This document shows, piece by piece, positions 6,143 through 13,942 of a stretch of 38,725 nucleotides of DNA (within the stretch, counting starts at the first letter, position 1; every line of letters starts with the position of its first letter). The stretch spans positions 1 through 38,725 of the forward strand of contig JAYTEX010000137.1 in the NCBI GenBank assembly GCA_043734785.1. Direction: 5' to 3'. The notes under the pieces are model-generated. The model was given only the letters and a program-made list of their open reading frames with translations. It had not been told where the DNA came from and made no database searches. The position numbers and the translations under genes were made by a program. Source of the DNA: CAIKBL01 sp043734785 (GTDB taxonomy: Bacteria; Pseudomonadota; Gammaproteobacteria; Ga0077536).

Positions 6143-6148
6143 AAATTT

Positions 6149-6507
6149 TGGTGGAGGCGGCGGGAATCGAACCCGCGTCCGCAAGCCCTCCGCCGTCGGT
6201 TCTACATGTTTATCCCGTCTATTGTTTTAACTGGACGCCACCCGACAGGCAGGGAAAACGACCAGCGAGCCCGTGAGTTTTAGCGAGTTGGCGCCGGGCA
6301 CGCCGCGTCGCGATCCGGTGAGATATGACGCCCGAAACCTGAACGCACCAGCACGGCTCCAGTCGGACGGCACCCTACTGGGTTTTAAGCAGCGAGTGCG
6401 TAGTTGTCGTCGTTGGCAACTAATAGTTTGCAGATGGATTTACGAGGTAACTGCGCCTCGACATGCCCCTTCGGTTTCGCGACCCACGTCGAATCCATGT
6501 CGCCCCC
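6149..6507 (-). ncRNA. ssrA: tmRNA (ssrA)
   Basis: About 359 nt on the minus strand. The 5' end reads GGGGGCGACATGGATTCGAC, and the 3' end carries the TΨC-like arm GGGTTCGATTCCCGCCGCC followed by TCCACCA, including an encoded CCA at 6149-6151; these two ends pair as the tRNA-like domain. The tag frame lies at 6385-6417: GCC AAC GAC GAC AAC TAC GCA and so on, giving ANDDNYALAA followed by TAA. This is a typical gammaproteobacterial tag ending in the Leu-Ala-Ala degron. tmRNA with SmpB rescues stalled ribosomes and marks the nascent protein for ClpXP. smpB lies 82 bp upstream on the same strand. The 3' end is a frequent integration site for mobile elements. Confidence 0.97.
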
Positions 6508-6511
6508 TAGG

Positions 6512-6544
6512 TGAACCGGCAGGATACGCGACGAGGCCGGTTCA
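6512..6544. promoter_or_regulatory. inverted repeat in the ssrA promoter region
   Basis: TGAACCGGC (6512-6520) and GCCGGTTCA (6536-6544) are perfect 9-base arms with a 15-base gap, immediately upstream of the tmRNA 5' end. The gap contains a TATCCT on the minus strand that could be a -10 box, although it is slightly far from the mature end. Confidence 0.4.
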
Positions 6545-6589
6545 ACACAATCAACAGATGGGGGCCACTGTCACAGAATCAAGGCAAAA

Positions 6590-7069
6590 TCAGCGGCCTT
6601 TGAGGATTCGTTGCTTGTCGCGTTGCCAATCGCGATCCTTCTCCGCATCGCGCTTGTCATGTTGCTTCTTGCCCTTGGCGAGCCCGAGTTCGCATTTCAC
6701 GCGGCCTTTTTTCCAGTACAAGGCGAGCGCTACCGCCGTATATCCCTTGCGTTCGATGGCGCCGATCAGGTGCGCAATCTCCGGTCGATGGAGTAGCAGC
6801 TTGCGGGTGCGTTGCGGATCAGCGCTCACATGGGTGGATGCGGAGTTGAGCGGGTTAATGAGTGAACCTAACAGAAACGCTTCACCGCCTTTGAGCAGGA
6901 CATATGCATCACGCAGCTGCACTTTGCCGGCCCGCAGGCTCTTGACTTCCCAGCCTTCGAGCACCAATCCGGCTTCGATCCGTTGCTCGACGAAATAATC
7001 ATGAAACGCCTTCTTGTTCTGCGTGATTGAACTGTCGTTGGTGGCGTGCTTTTTGGATGCAGTGCTCAT
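6590..7069 (-). CDS. smpB: SmpB, SsrA-binding protein
   Basis: A 159-residue SmpB with the usual oligonucleotide-binding beta barrel: NKKAFHDYFVEQRIEAGLVL, EGWEVKSLRAGKVQLRDAYV, ALYWKKGRVKCELGLAKGKK, and the C-terminal helix KRDAEKDRDWQRDKQRIL, which mimics a codon-anticodon pair in the decoding centre. SmpB binds the tRNA-like part of tmRNA and brings it to stalled ribosomes. The protein has the family's normal length. The ATG at 7069 has no strong ribosome-binding site. It lies just upstream of ssrA on the same strand, and the kinase gene ends 72 bp before it. Confidence 0.97.
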   Translation of the reverse strand: MSTASKKHATNDSSITQNKKAFHDYFVEQRIEAGLVLEGWEVKSLRAGKVQLRDAYVLLKGGEAFLLGSLINPLNSASTHVSADPQRTRKLLLHRPEIAHLIGAIERKGYTAVALALYWKKGRVKCELGLAKGKKQHDKRDAEKDRDWQRDKQRILKGR

Positions 7070-7141
7070 GAAAACGGCTGTGGGCTTGCGGATGGCCAGT
7101 ATACCAGTGGTGGCCGGTCTGCGACCTGCCGCGCGACACGC

Positions 7142-9526
7142 TCAGCGGCGTTGGTTGAACGAGAGTGATGCCTGTTTGATCAAGGTATTAAGCAACTTTA
7201 ATTCTTGCGCGCTGAATAGGACCTGCTCCCCTACTTTATCCGCGTACAACAGACCGATACAGGTCTTGCTCGCCATCAACGGAAACAACAGGATCGAGTG
7301 GGGATTGGTCAGCGTGCGACACCAGCCGGGGATCTGACCTTGGTATTGGGTGGCGTTCGTATCGAGTACGATGAATTCTCGGCCTTTGCGCACGGCTTCA
7401 TTGAAAATATCCGGCGCGTCATCGGATTTGAAGTTGAATTTCGGCACGATTTCCGAGGCGTTTTCCCCCAAGCCGAGGCGGGCCTGCATGGCGTGACGTT
7501 TCGGATCACGCAACAGTAATAGGACCCGCGTAAAGTCGATACCCCGATAGAACGCTTCGAGCACGATGTTAAAAATTTGATTGACGGGCGCCTGTTCGAG
7601 CAGCGCATCGGTGATTTCGGTCACCGCATTCACGAGGACGCTGCGGCGGTCCTCTGTCAACTCCTCGCGGGTTCGACGGGTGGCCTCTGCTGCCAAATTC
7701 GAGGCGGCGGTGGTGGGCGAGACGGTCGTGTCGAGCACCGAATCACCCTTCAGGCGCCGTATCACCTGCTTAAAAAAACTGCTCGTCGCTATATCCAGGG
7801 TCAGCAATGTGGCATACACCCGCGTCGCGTCGACTGCCTTGGCAACCGCTTCTCGAAGTTGCGGTATACCCACCTTGAAGCACGCAGCATAGCGATCGCT
7901 GATTTTCTTGAGGCGAAGTTCCAAATCCTGTTCATCGCTCGACTGCGCGATGCCTTCGGCCACTTCATTCGCGAAGGCGGCCAGTTGCGCGCCTTTCTCC
8001 GTGGATGAGGTGGGTGCCGGTAACTTGCCTTCGCGCGGTGGGGTCATCGCGAGTTGCAGTTTCGCGGGAAAATTCCACTGTTTTGCGACGGCCAAGCCGA
8101 ACTCCGTATAACCAACGCCTAAAATTTCACGCGCGGCGCTGAGCTCCGACTTGCCACGCTGCGCGACCAGGGTTTTGATCTCCTCGAATTCCTCCGGGAA
8201 GTAATAGATCGCGAGGTGCCGCCCCAGACGGTGAAACATCGCCCCTATGAAGGCTTCCTCGGCATCGACGCCCGGTGTCGTGTGCCCGATATCCTTGGCG
8301 AGGAGTGCGCTCAGGAAAGAGCCGCACGCGGCATCCTTCAAGGCATCCGCCTGGGTTCCATTCTTCAAATTTTCGAATACGGCGATACTGAGTGCGGCGG
8401 TGCGAATGGCATCGAAGCCGAGCACGAGCACGGCCCGGCTGACGGTCGTAATGGTGCCGCCGTATTGTCCATAAACCGCTGAATTGACCAGCTTCAGCAC
8501 CTTGGTGGTCAGCGCATAATCCTTGAGGATGACGTTGGCCAAATCGTTCACATCGTCGCTCTCGGGACGACCTGACTTGTTGGTGATATCCGCGATCAAC
8601 GCTGACACGGCCGGGAAGTCTGGCTTGCGCGCCATTCTGCGCAGCAAAAAATCGAGCGCGCCGATTGGGTGGTTGGTGCCCGGCGCTACCTCCTCCAGCG
8701 GGCGCAGGTAGCCTTCAAGCGCGTCCTTCATGGCTTGCGCCGATGCGTACCGGTGTTTTGGATCGCGCGCAATCGACTGCAGCACGATTGCGTCCAATGG
8801 TTTATCGATCGTTGGATTAAACGCCGAAGGTGGCAAGACTTTTTCGTGCAGGATCTTATAGATTACGGCCATCGTCGCCTCGGCCGTGAACAGACGTCGG
8901 CCGGTCAACAGTTCATGCAGAATAACGCCGATTGAATAGGTATCGGAATGGGGGCCAACGCTGCTCTTGGAGAGGCATTCAGGCGGCATGTAATTGACGG
9001 TGCCCACCATGTCGTTGCCCTGGGTATCGGTGCTCACCACCGTGGACACGCCGAAGTCGAGAACCCGCGGTCGACCTTGGCTATCTACCAGCACGTTGGC
9101 GGGACTCAAGTCTCGATGCAAAATACCCTGGCTATGTGCATATCCGATTGCATCAAGGACCCCGACGATAAGCCTCAGCGTTTGATGAATGGGGCATGGC
9201 TCGGTCGCGTCGATCAGTTTCGCGAGCGACTGACCTTCGGCGAACTGGTAGATCAGGTAAGGCGCATCGTCCGTCAGCTCTATTTCGTACAACGGTACGA
9301 TGCCAGGATGATCCAGTTTGGCCACGTTGCGCGCCTCGGCAATCAGGCGGTCCGGCGTGCGTTTGCCTCGCGTGAGGGTCTTGAGGGCCACTTCGCGATC
9401 GAGTTTGGGATCATGCGCGAGGTAGACCACGCCCTGGCCACCGCGACCCAGCACGCGTAGGAGGCGAAAACGCCCGATCGCGGTGGGTAAATGAACTGGG
9501 GATACGGGTGCAACGGCCGGCGCCAT
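7142..9526 (-). CDS. Ser/Thr protein kinase - HDOD - GAF multidomain signalling protein
   Basis: A 794-residue cytoplasmic protein (from the ATG at 9526). Residues ~20-275 are a Hanks-type kinase that looks catalytically complete: glycine loop LGRGGQGVVYLA, VALK lysine, HRDLSPANVLV catalytic loop, LDFGVS metal motif and GTVNYMPPE. Residues ~290-480 form an HDOD domain (PDFPAVSALIADITNKSG, ILKDYALTTKVLKLVNSAVY, AFIGAMFHRLGRHLAIYYFP), a degenerate HD fold found in signalling proteins. Residues ~630-790 form a GAF-like sensor domain (IFNIVLEAFYRGIDFTRVLL, SILLFPLMASKTCIGLLYAD). No membrane segment is seen. Another start at 9604 would add 26 residues without domain content. The substrate and the ligand of the GAF domain are unknown. 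It lies between smpB and ratA, which are neighbours in many gammaproteobacteria. Confidence 0.9.
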   Translation of the reverse strand: MAPAVAPVSPVHLPTAIGRFRLLRVLGRGGQGVVYLAHDPKLDREVALKTLTRGKRTPDRLIAEARNVAKLDHPGIVPLYEIELTDDAPYLIYQFAEGQSLAKLIDATEPCPIHQTLRLIVGVLDAIGYAHSQGILHRDLSPANVLVDSQGRPRVLDFGVSTVVSTDTQGNDMVGTVNYMPPECLSKSSVGPHSDTYSIGVILHELLTGRRLFTAEATMAVIYKILHEKVLPPSAFNPTIDKPLDAIVLQSIARDPKHRYASAQAMKDALEGYLRPLEEVAPGTNHPIGALDFLLRRMARKPDFPAVSALIADITNKSGRPESDDVNDLANVILKDYALTTKVLKLVNSAVYGQYGGTITTVSRAVLVLGFDAIRTAALSIAVFENLKNGTQADALKDAACGSFLSALLAKDIGHTTPGVDAEEAFIGAMFHRLGRHLAIYYFPEEFEEIKTLVAQRGKSELSAAREILGVGYTEFGLAVAKQWNFPAKLQLAMTPPREGKLPAPTSSTEKGAQLAAFANEVAEGIAQSSDEQDLELRLKKISDRYAACFKVGIPQLREAVAKAVDATRVYATLLTLDIATSSFFKQVIRRLKGDSVLDTTVSPTTAASNLAAEATRRTREELTEDRRSVLVNAVTEITDALLEQAPVNQIFNIVLEAFYRGIDFTRVLLLLRDPKRHAMQARLGLGENASEIVPKFNFKSDDAPDIFNEAVRKGREFIVLDTNATQYQGQIPGWCRTLTNPHSILLFPLMASKTCIGLLYADKVGEQVLFSAQELKLLNTLIKQASLSFNQRR

Positions 9527-9647
9527 AAAATTTCCGTTTCGTGATTGACATCGGCTAGCGGCAGTAAATCGCTGAATCTTGAACAGAGGTTGGCCCGGCG
9601 GCATACGTGCGGTTAGGCGTTTCTCTTACTGAGGGTTAATCCTGCGT

Positions 9648-10082
9648 ATGGCTGAAATACATCAATCTGCCGTCGTAGCCTTCTCCGCGAGGCAAATGTT
9701 CGCGTTGGTCAACGACATCACCCGCTATCCAGAGTTTTTGCCGTGGTGCGCAAAGGCTGAGTGCCTCACTCAGACATTGGACGTCGTGCGTGCACGGCTC
9801 ACGGTGGCGAAGGGCGGTTTGCACTACACCTTTACCACCGATAACCATGCGCAGTGGTCGACGCAGCTGGAAATGCGTCTGGTCGATGGCCCATTCAGGC
9901 GACTGCACGGGATCTGGCAGTTTGTGGATAATCCCTTGGGCAGCAAAGTCAGCCTCGATCTCGAGTTCGAGTTCGCGAATCGCATCCTGGCGACGACGTT
10001 GTCGCCGCTGTTCAAAGTGGTCACTGGATCGCTCGTTAACTCATTCAAGCAGCGCGCCGAGCAGCTCTATGGTCAGCGTTAA
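9648..10082 (+). CDS. ratA: RatA/COQ10-family START-domain protein
   Basis: A 144-residue single-domain protein of the polyketide cyclase/START fold. The family hallmarks are the early HQSAVVAFSARQMFALVNDI, TRYPEFLPWC, and the late TTLSPLFKVVTGSLVNSFKQ RAE helix. E. coli RatA was described as a 50S-binding toxin that blocks ribosome association, whereas the mitochondrial and other bacterial members bind coenzyme Q lipids; the sequence does not decide which applies. The stop overlaps the start of the RnfH-family gene by 14 bases. Linkage to smpB on the opposite strand is typical of gammaproteobacteria. Confidence 0.92.
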   Translation: MAEIHQSAVVAFSARQMFALVNDITRYPEFLPWCAKAECLTQTLDVVRARLTVAKGGLHYTFTTDNHAQWSTQLEMRLVDGPFRRLHGIWQFVDNPLGSKVSLDLEFEFANRILATTLSPLFKVVTGSLVNSFKQRAEQLYGQR

Positions 10083-10395
10083 TTTGATCGATGTCGAGGT
10101 TGCCTACGCTGGCCACGCGGCTCAGTACGCGCGCGTGCTGCGGGTGCCGTATGGCGCGACCTTGCGGGGGGTTATCGATCGCTCGCGCATCGTGGAGCAT
10201 CATCCCGAGATTGATCTTACGACTTGGCGGGTAGGGGTTTTTGGCGAATTGCGGACGCTTGAAGAACCGGTCCGCGCGGGTGATCGGGTCGAAATCTACC
10301 CACCACTGCGGTGTGATCCTAAAGAAGCACGCCGGCGGCGCGCTAAGCGCAGGCCCGATCAGTCGTGCGGCGTGCCGCCGGCGGACGCGCGCTAG
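10069..10395 (+). CDS. ratB: RnfH-family ubiquitin-like protein (RatB)
   Basis: A 108-residue protein of the RnfH/UPF0125 family with a beta-grasp fold: VSVNLIDVEVAYAGHAAQYA, RVLRVPYGATLRGVIDRS, VGVFGELRTLEEPVRAGDRV and EIYPPLRCDPKEARRRRA. The phrase GDRVEIYRPL with a basic tail is the family signature; here one Arg is Pro. The ATG at 10069 lies inside the end of ratA, giving translational coupling. Its role is not established; partners of RatA have been discussed for E. coli. The C-terminus overlaps the end of the convergent bamE gene by four bases. Confidence 0.9.
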   Translation: MVSVNLIDVEVAYAGHAAQYARVLRVPYGATLRGVIDRSRIVEHHPEIDLTTWRVGVFGELRTLEEPVRAGDRVEIYPPLRCDPKEARRRRAKRRPDQSCGVPPADAR

Positions 10396-11645
10396 TTCGC
10401 CTCTGGATCCGATATATCCCGGTATCGACGGCCCCGATTGTTGGGGTCTGAGGCCTCTTCGTGCGGCCGGTCCTTGCCAAACAGACGGGCGAAAAAGCCA
10501 CGTTTTTTCGGCGTTTTTTGCGCCGGCACATCGATACCTTGGTCTTCTTCCTGGTCGGCACGTGCCCGGTTCGTCTGCGCACGGGTAGGCGAATTGCGGA
10601 GCTGATTCTCCAGCGGGAACGCTGTTGGTGCGCTTGGCGGCGGGGCAGTCACGGCGACGGTGTCTTGCGTGGCATCCGCATCAGCCGCGTCATCTGGGGC
10701 CTGGCTTGAGGCCTCGTCGTCGTCCAATACCGTGGCATCCGAGGGGCTGGCAGCGCGAGGTGTGCGTGGATTTTTTCGTTCGGAGGGCGTGTTCTCCGGC
10801 GCCTGTCCGGTTTTCGAGAATGGCAGCGCGCCCTTAAGTTTGGCCAGCAAGCTGGGTGAGTCGGTGGACTTTTCGGTCTTCTCGCCAGCGACTTTCTCGC
10901 CTGCGGTGGGCTTTTGGGCGGGCGCGTTGGTCTGCGCGCGAGGCACGTTTTCGGGATCCGCAACGTTCTCTGTGGCCTCGCCACTGAACGGCATTGCGTT
11001 CTTGATTTTCGCCAAGACACCCGGGCCACCTCGTTCCTCACGCGCCGCCCGTTCCATCGGTGTTAGCACGGGAGCGGCCTTCAGCGGGGCCTGAAACTCT
11101 GGCACCTCATCTTCGGGGACCACCACGGCGCGGTTGTCGTGCGCCGTGGACTTCGCGGGGGGCGCTGCGCCTCCCACGAAAGGAATGGTGTCTTTGATCT
11201 TCGCCATCAGTCCTTGATGCGAGGTCCCGGGCACATCGACCGTCATGTCCTGTCGAGTGTCGACGACCAGTTTGCCAGCCGCGGGAGTGACGTTGCCCTC
11301 AACGCGCGCGAGCTTGGTCTGCTCGAAGTAGAGGGTGATCTGGCGCCGCTTCGAATGACCGCCGCCGTGCTTAATCAGGTAGAGGTAATCCCAACGGTCA
11401 GCGTGAAAGGTATCCAGAATCACGGGCGAACCCATAATGAAGATCACTTTCTTCTTGTCCATTCCCAGCTCGAGTTGGGCGATCATTTCCTGGGTGATGA
11501 CATTTCCCTGCTGAATATCAATCTTGTGCACGAATGGCAGGTTGCCGAACGATGGTAGATCGCTCGGTCCGGGAAGCGCGTTGCGCGCGCAGCCATTCAG
11601 CAATACCCCGCACGCAAAAATTAGAACAAAACCGAGAGACTTCAT
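10392..11645 (-). CDS. bamE: BamE outer-membrane assembly lipoprotein with long repeat-bearing tail
   Basis: A 417-residue lipoprotein. Residues 1-18 are a signal peptide with lipobox LLNGC, so Cys19 is the lipidated N-terminus. Residues ~35-115 are a BamE (SmpA/OmlA) domain: VHKIDIQQGNVITQEMIAQL, LGMDKKKVIFIMGSPVILDT, WDYLYLIKHGGG and RRQITLYFEQTKLARVEG. BamE is a small part of the BAM complex that inserts beta-barrel proteins. E. coli BamE has only about 113 residues; here ~290 extra residues follow, rich in Pro, Ala, Asp and Glu and probably disordered. Within them LMAKIKDTIPF (146-156), VLAKIKNAMPF (210-220) and LLAKLKGALPF (266-276) repeat one motif, with FFARLFG near 384 as a possible fourth. 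Its neighbours ratB and fur are the usual ones. Confidence 0.93.
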   Translation of the reverse strand: MKSLGFVLIFACGVLLNGCARNALPGPSDLPSFGNLPFVHKIDIQQGNVITQEMIAQLELGMDKKKVIFIMGSPVILDTFHADRWDYLYLIKHGGGHSKRRQITLYFEQTKLARVEGNVTPAAGKLVVDTRQDMTVDVPGTSHQGLMAKIKDTIPFVGGAAPPAKSTAHDNRAVVVPEDEVPEFQAPLKAAPVLTPMERAAREERGGPGVLAKIKNAMPFSGEATENVADPENVPRAQTNAPAQKPTAGEKVAGEKTEKSTDSPSLLAKLKGALPFSKTGQAPENTPSERKNPRTPRAASPSDATVLDDDEASSQAPDDAADADATQDTVAVTAPPPSAPTAFPLENQLRNSPTRAQTNRARADQEEDQGIDVPAQKTPKKRGFFARLFGKDRPHEEASDPNNRGRRYRDISDPEAN

Positions 11646-11742
11646 GTACGTCGCCTTGCTGTCGGGTCGCCGTGGGGAGCGGCTTATACGGTCGAGATGA
11701 TGTTAAACTGGTCACCGCCGGGCCTTATTGACTCGCCCTGGC

Positions 11743-11771
11743 ACTGCTGCGGGGCCGGCAGTATATCCTAT
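11743..11771 (+). promoter_or_regulatory. possible fur promoter
   Basis: TGGCAC (11740-11745 region) is followed after 17 bases by TATATC just before tcctatgaaaa. It lies about 60 bases before the fur start in the divergent bamE-fur gap. No clear Fur box could be made out. This is a weak match. Confidence 0.25.
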
Positions 11772-11825
11772 GAAAAATCAGGGCGGCCATGATTTGCGCT
11801 CAGCGCGAACCGAGAGGCGATAGCG

Positions 11826-12227
11826 GTGGATACATTTGCGCTGAAAAAAGCCGGCCTCAAGGCAACCTTGCCGCGATTGCGGATCCTGGAGATCCTGGAC
11901 GGCAGTGGCGATCGCCATCTGAGTGCGGAGGATGTTTACCGCGCGCTGCTGGAGGCGGACGAAGATGTAGGCTTGGCCACGGTCTATCGCGTGCTGACCC
12001 AGTTCGAGACAGCGGGTATCGTGGAGCGGCATAATTTTGATGGCTCCCACGCGGTGTTCGAAATGGCCAGAGGGCGTCATCACGATCATATGGTGTGTCT
12101 GGACACTGGCCAAGTCGTGGAGTTCTTCGACGAAGAGATCGAAACTCGGCAACGCGTGGTGGCGGCCGCCCATGGTTTCGAGCTACAGGACCACAGCCTC
12201 ATTCTCTATGTCAAACGCAAAGCTTAG
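11826..12227 (+). CDS. fur: Fur ferric uptake regulator
   Basis: A 133-residue Fur. Residues 1-80 are the winged helix (LKATLPRLRILEIL, HLSAEDVYRALLEADEDVGL, ATVYRVLTQFETAGIVERHN), and the C-terminal dimer and metal domain contains RGRHHDHMVCLDTGQVVEFF and a final HGFELQDHSLILYVKRK. With Fe(II) it represses iron-uptake genes. The CxxC zinc site of E. coli Fur is reduced to CLDT, and the C-terminal cysteines are absent; Pseudomonas-type Fur is like this, so it is a normal variant. It starts at a GTG preceded by GAGAGG. It is divergent from bamE, and recN ends 47 bp downstream on the other strand. Confidence 0.96.
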   Translation: MDTFALKKAGLKATLPRLRILEILDGSGDRHLSAEDVYRALLEADEDVGLATVYRVLTQFETAGIVERHNFDGSHAVFEMARGRHHDHMVCLDTGQVVEFFDEEIETRQRVVAAAHGFELQDHSLILYVKRKA

Positions 12228-12274
12228 GCCAGCGCGGCGAGCTGCCTTATCCTTCGGGCTTCTGCAGTAGCGCG

Positions 12275-13942
12275 CTAGCCTGCGAGCAGTTCGCGGGCGT
12301 GCGCCCGCGCCCGCGCGGTGGTCTCCGCACCCCCCAGCATGCGGGCAATTTCCTCCACCCGCCCGCGCGGATCGAGGTATTGCGCCCGGGTCACGGTGAT
12401 GCCCTGGTCAGCCTGTTTAGTAATCGATAGATGGTAGGCGCCGGCTGATGCGACTTGTGCGAGATGAGTAACGCACAAGACCTGGCGACCGGCGGCGATG
12501 GTCTGCAGATGATGCGCCACCGTGGTTGCGACACGCCCGCCAATGCCGGCATCGATCTCGTCATAAATCAAGGTTGGCACCTGCGCGCTGCTGGCGGTCG
12601 CGACCTGAATCGCGAGACTCGCGCGCGAGAGTTCGCCGCCCGATGCGACCTTGCGTAACGGGCGCGGCGGCACGTCTGGATTGGTGGTGACCATGAACTC
12701 GATTTCGTCACTGCCATGCGGACCGGGCTCCGGTAGCGGCTGCAGTTCGGCTGCAAATAGGGCGTGCGGCATCCCTAGCTGACGCAGAATCCGGGTGATC
12801 TCGGTCGCCATCTTGTCAGCGCAGTGACGGCGGGCCTTGCTCAAGCCCGCTGCGGTGATCGCATAGCGCTGCCGGGCCGCCTGCGATTCGCGTTCTAACG
12901 CCGCGCATCTTGCATCCCGCCCATCGAGGGCCGCCAACTCCTGGTTAAGACGGGTTAATACTTCCGGCAGAGCGGCCAATTCACAGCGATGCTTGCGGCA
13001 CAGGTCATGGATCGTTCCTAAGCGCTGTTCCAGTTGCGCGAGTTCTCGCGGATTCTGAGTCGTCAGCCGCGCGCGATAGTGAACGAGCTCGCGCTCGACT
13101 TCGGAGAGGTTAATCGCCGCTTGTTCCAGCAGTTCCTGTGCGCTCTGCAGAGACGGGTCGAGCCCTGCCAATTCCTTGAATTGGTGCGCCGCCAGCGATA
13201 CCGCGCGCGCCGCGGCGCGATCGCCTTGAAACAGTCGTAGCAAGGCATCCTCACAGCTGTCGCTCAGGCGTTGCATATGCGCCGCACGACGGTGATCCGC
13301 CTCCAGTTTATTTAATTCGTCGGCGTCGAGTCGCGCACCGTTGAGTTCTTCCAGTTGAAAGCGCAGGTAATCCGCTCGGCCACCGGACTCGCCCGCACCG
13401 CGCAGCGTACGCAGTTCGCGCTCAGCGGCGTGCCACTCGGCGTAGACCTCAGCCACCTGCGCCGTGGCCGTGCCTAGCTTGCCGAACTCATCGATTAGAC
13501 TCCGTTGTACCGCTCGCTGCAGCAACGAGTGGTGTTCATGCTGGCCGTGAATATCCACCAGCTGGGCGCCAAGCTCGCGCAGACTTTGTAGCGAGATGGG
13601 GGTTTCATTGCAGAATGCGCGCGAGCGCCCGTCGGCGCCGATCACGCGGCGCAGTAGACATTCCTGCGTGCCGAGCTCGTGGGCAGCGAGGAGTGCGGTG
13701 ATCGCGGGACGCTCGCTGATATCGAACAAGGCGCTCAAGACGGCCCGTTCGGCGCCCGCGCGAACGAGGGTGGAGTCCGCGCGATCGCCCAACAAAAGCC
13801 CGAGTGCATCCACGACAATCGACTTTCCCGCGCCCGTTTCTCCCGTCACCACCGTGAGTCCCGTATGGAATTCCACGTCTAGGTGGCGCACGACCGCCAG
13901 ATCCTGGATGGTCAGCGACTTCAGCACGGGCCCTGTCCCCAT
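12275..13942 (-). CDS. recN: RecN DNA repair ATPase
   Basis: A 555-residue SMC-like protein. The N-terminal half-ATPase has Walker A GETGAGKSIVVDALGLLL; then a long coiled-coil part; the C-terminal half has the signature ASGGELSRASLAIQVATA and Walker B TLIYDEIDAGIGG, followed by VLCVTHLAQVASAGAYHL. RecN acts in recombinational repair of double-strand breaks by bridging DNA. Its length is normal. The ATG at 13942 lies inside the 3' end of nadK (22-base overlap); a GTG at 13927 would give the more usual start VLKSLTIQDL. nadK and recN are probably cotranscribed, as in many gammaproteobacteria. Confidence 0.97.
   Translation of the reverse strand: MGTGPVLKSLTIQDLAVVRHLDVEFHTGLTVVTGETGAGKSIVVDALGLLLGDRADSTLVRAGAERAVLSALFDISERPAITALLAAHELGTQECLLRRVIGADGRSRAFCNETPISLQSLRELGAQLVDIHGQHEHHSLLQRAVQRSLIDEFGKLGTATAQVAEVYAEWHAAERELRTLRGAGESGGRADYLRFQLEELNGARLDADELNKLEADHRRAAHMQRLSDSCEDALLRLFQGDRAAARAVSLAAHQFKELAGLDPSLQSAQELLEQAAINLSEVERELVHYRARLTTQNPRELAQLEQRLGTIHDLCRKHRCELAALPEVLTRLNQELAALDGRDARCAALERESQAARQRYAITAAGLSKARRHCADKMATEITRILRQLGMPHALFAAELQPLPEPGPHGSDEIEFMVTTNPDVPPRPLRKVASGGELSRASLAIQVATASSAQVPTLIYDEIDAGIGGRVATTVAHHLQTIAAGRQVLCVTHLAQVASAGAYHLSITKQADQGITVTRAQYLDPRGRVEEIARMLGGAETTARARAHARELLAG

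Noticed and set aside
11700..11825. sigma-54 promoter (TGGCAC) upstream of fur
   Set aside because: TGGCAC is not followed by TTGC at the required spacing.
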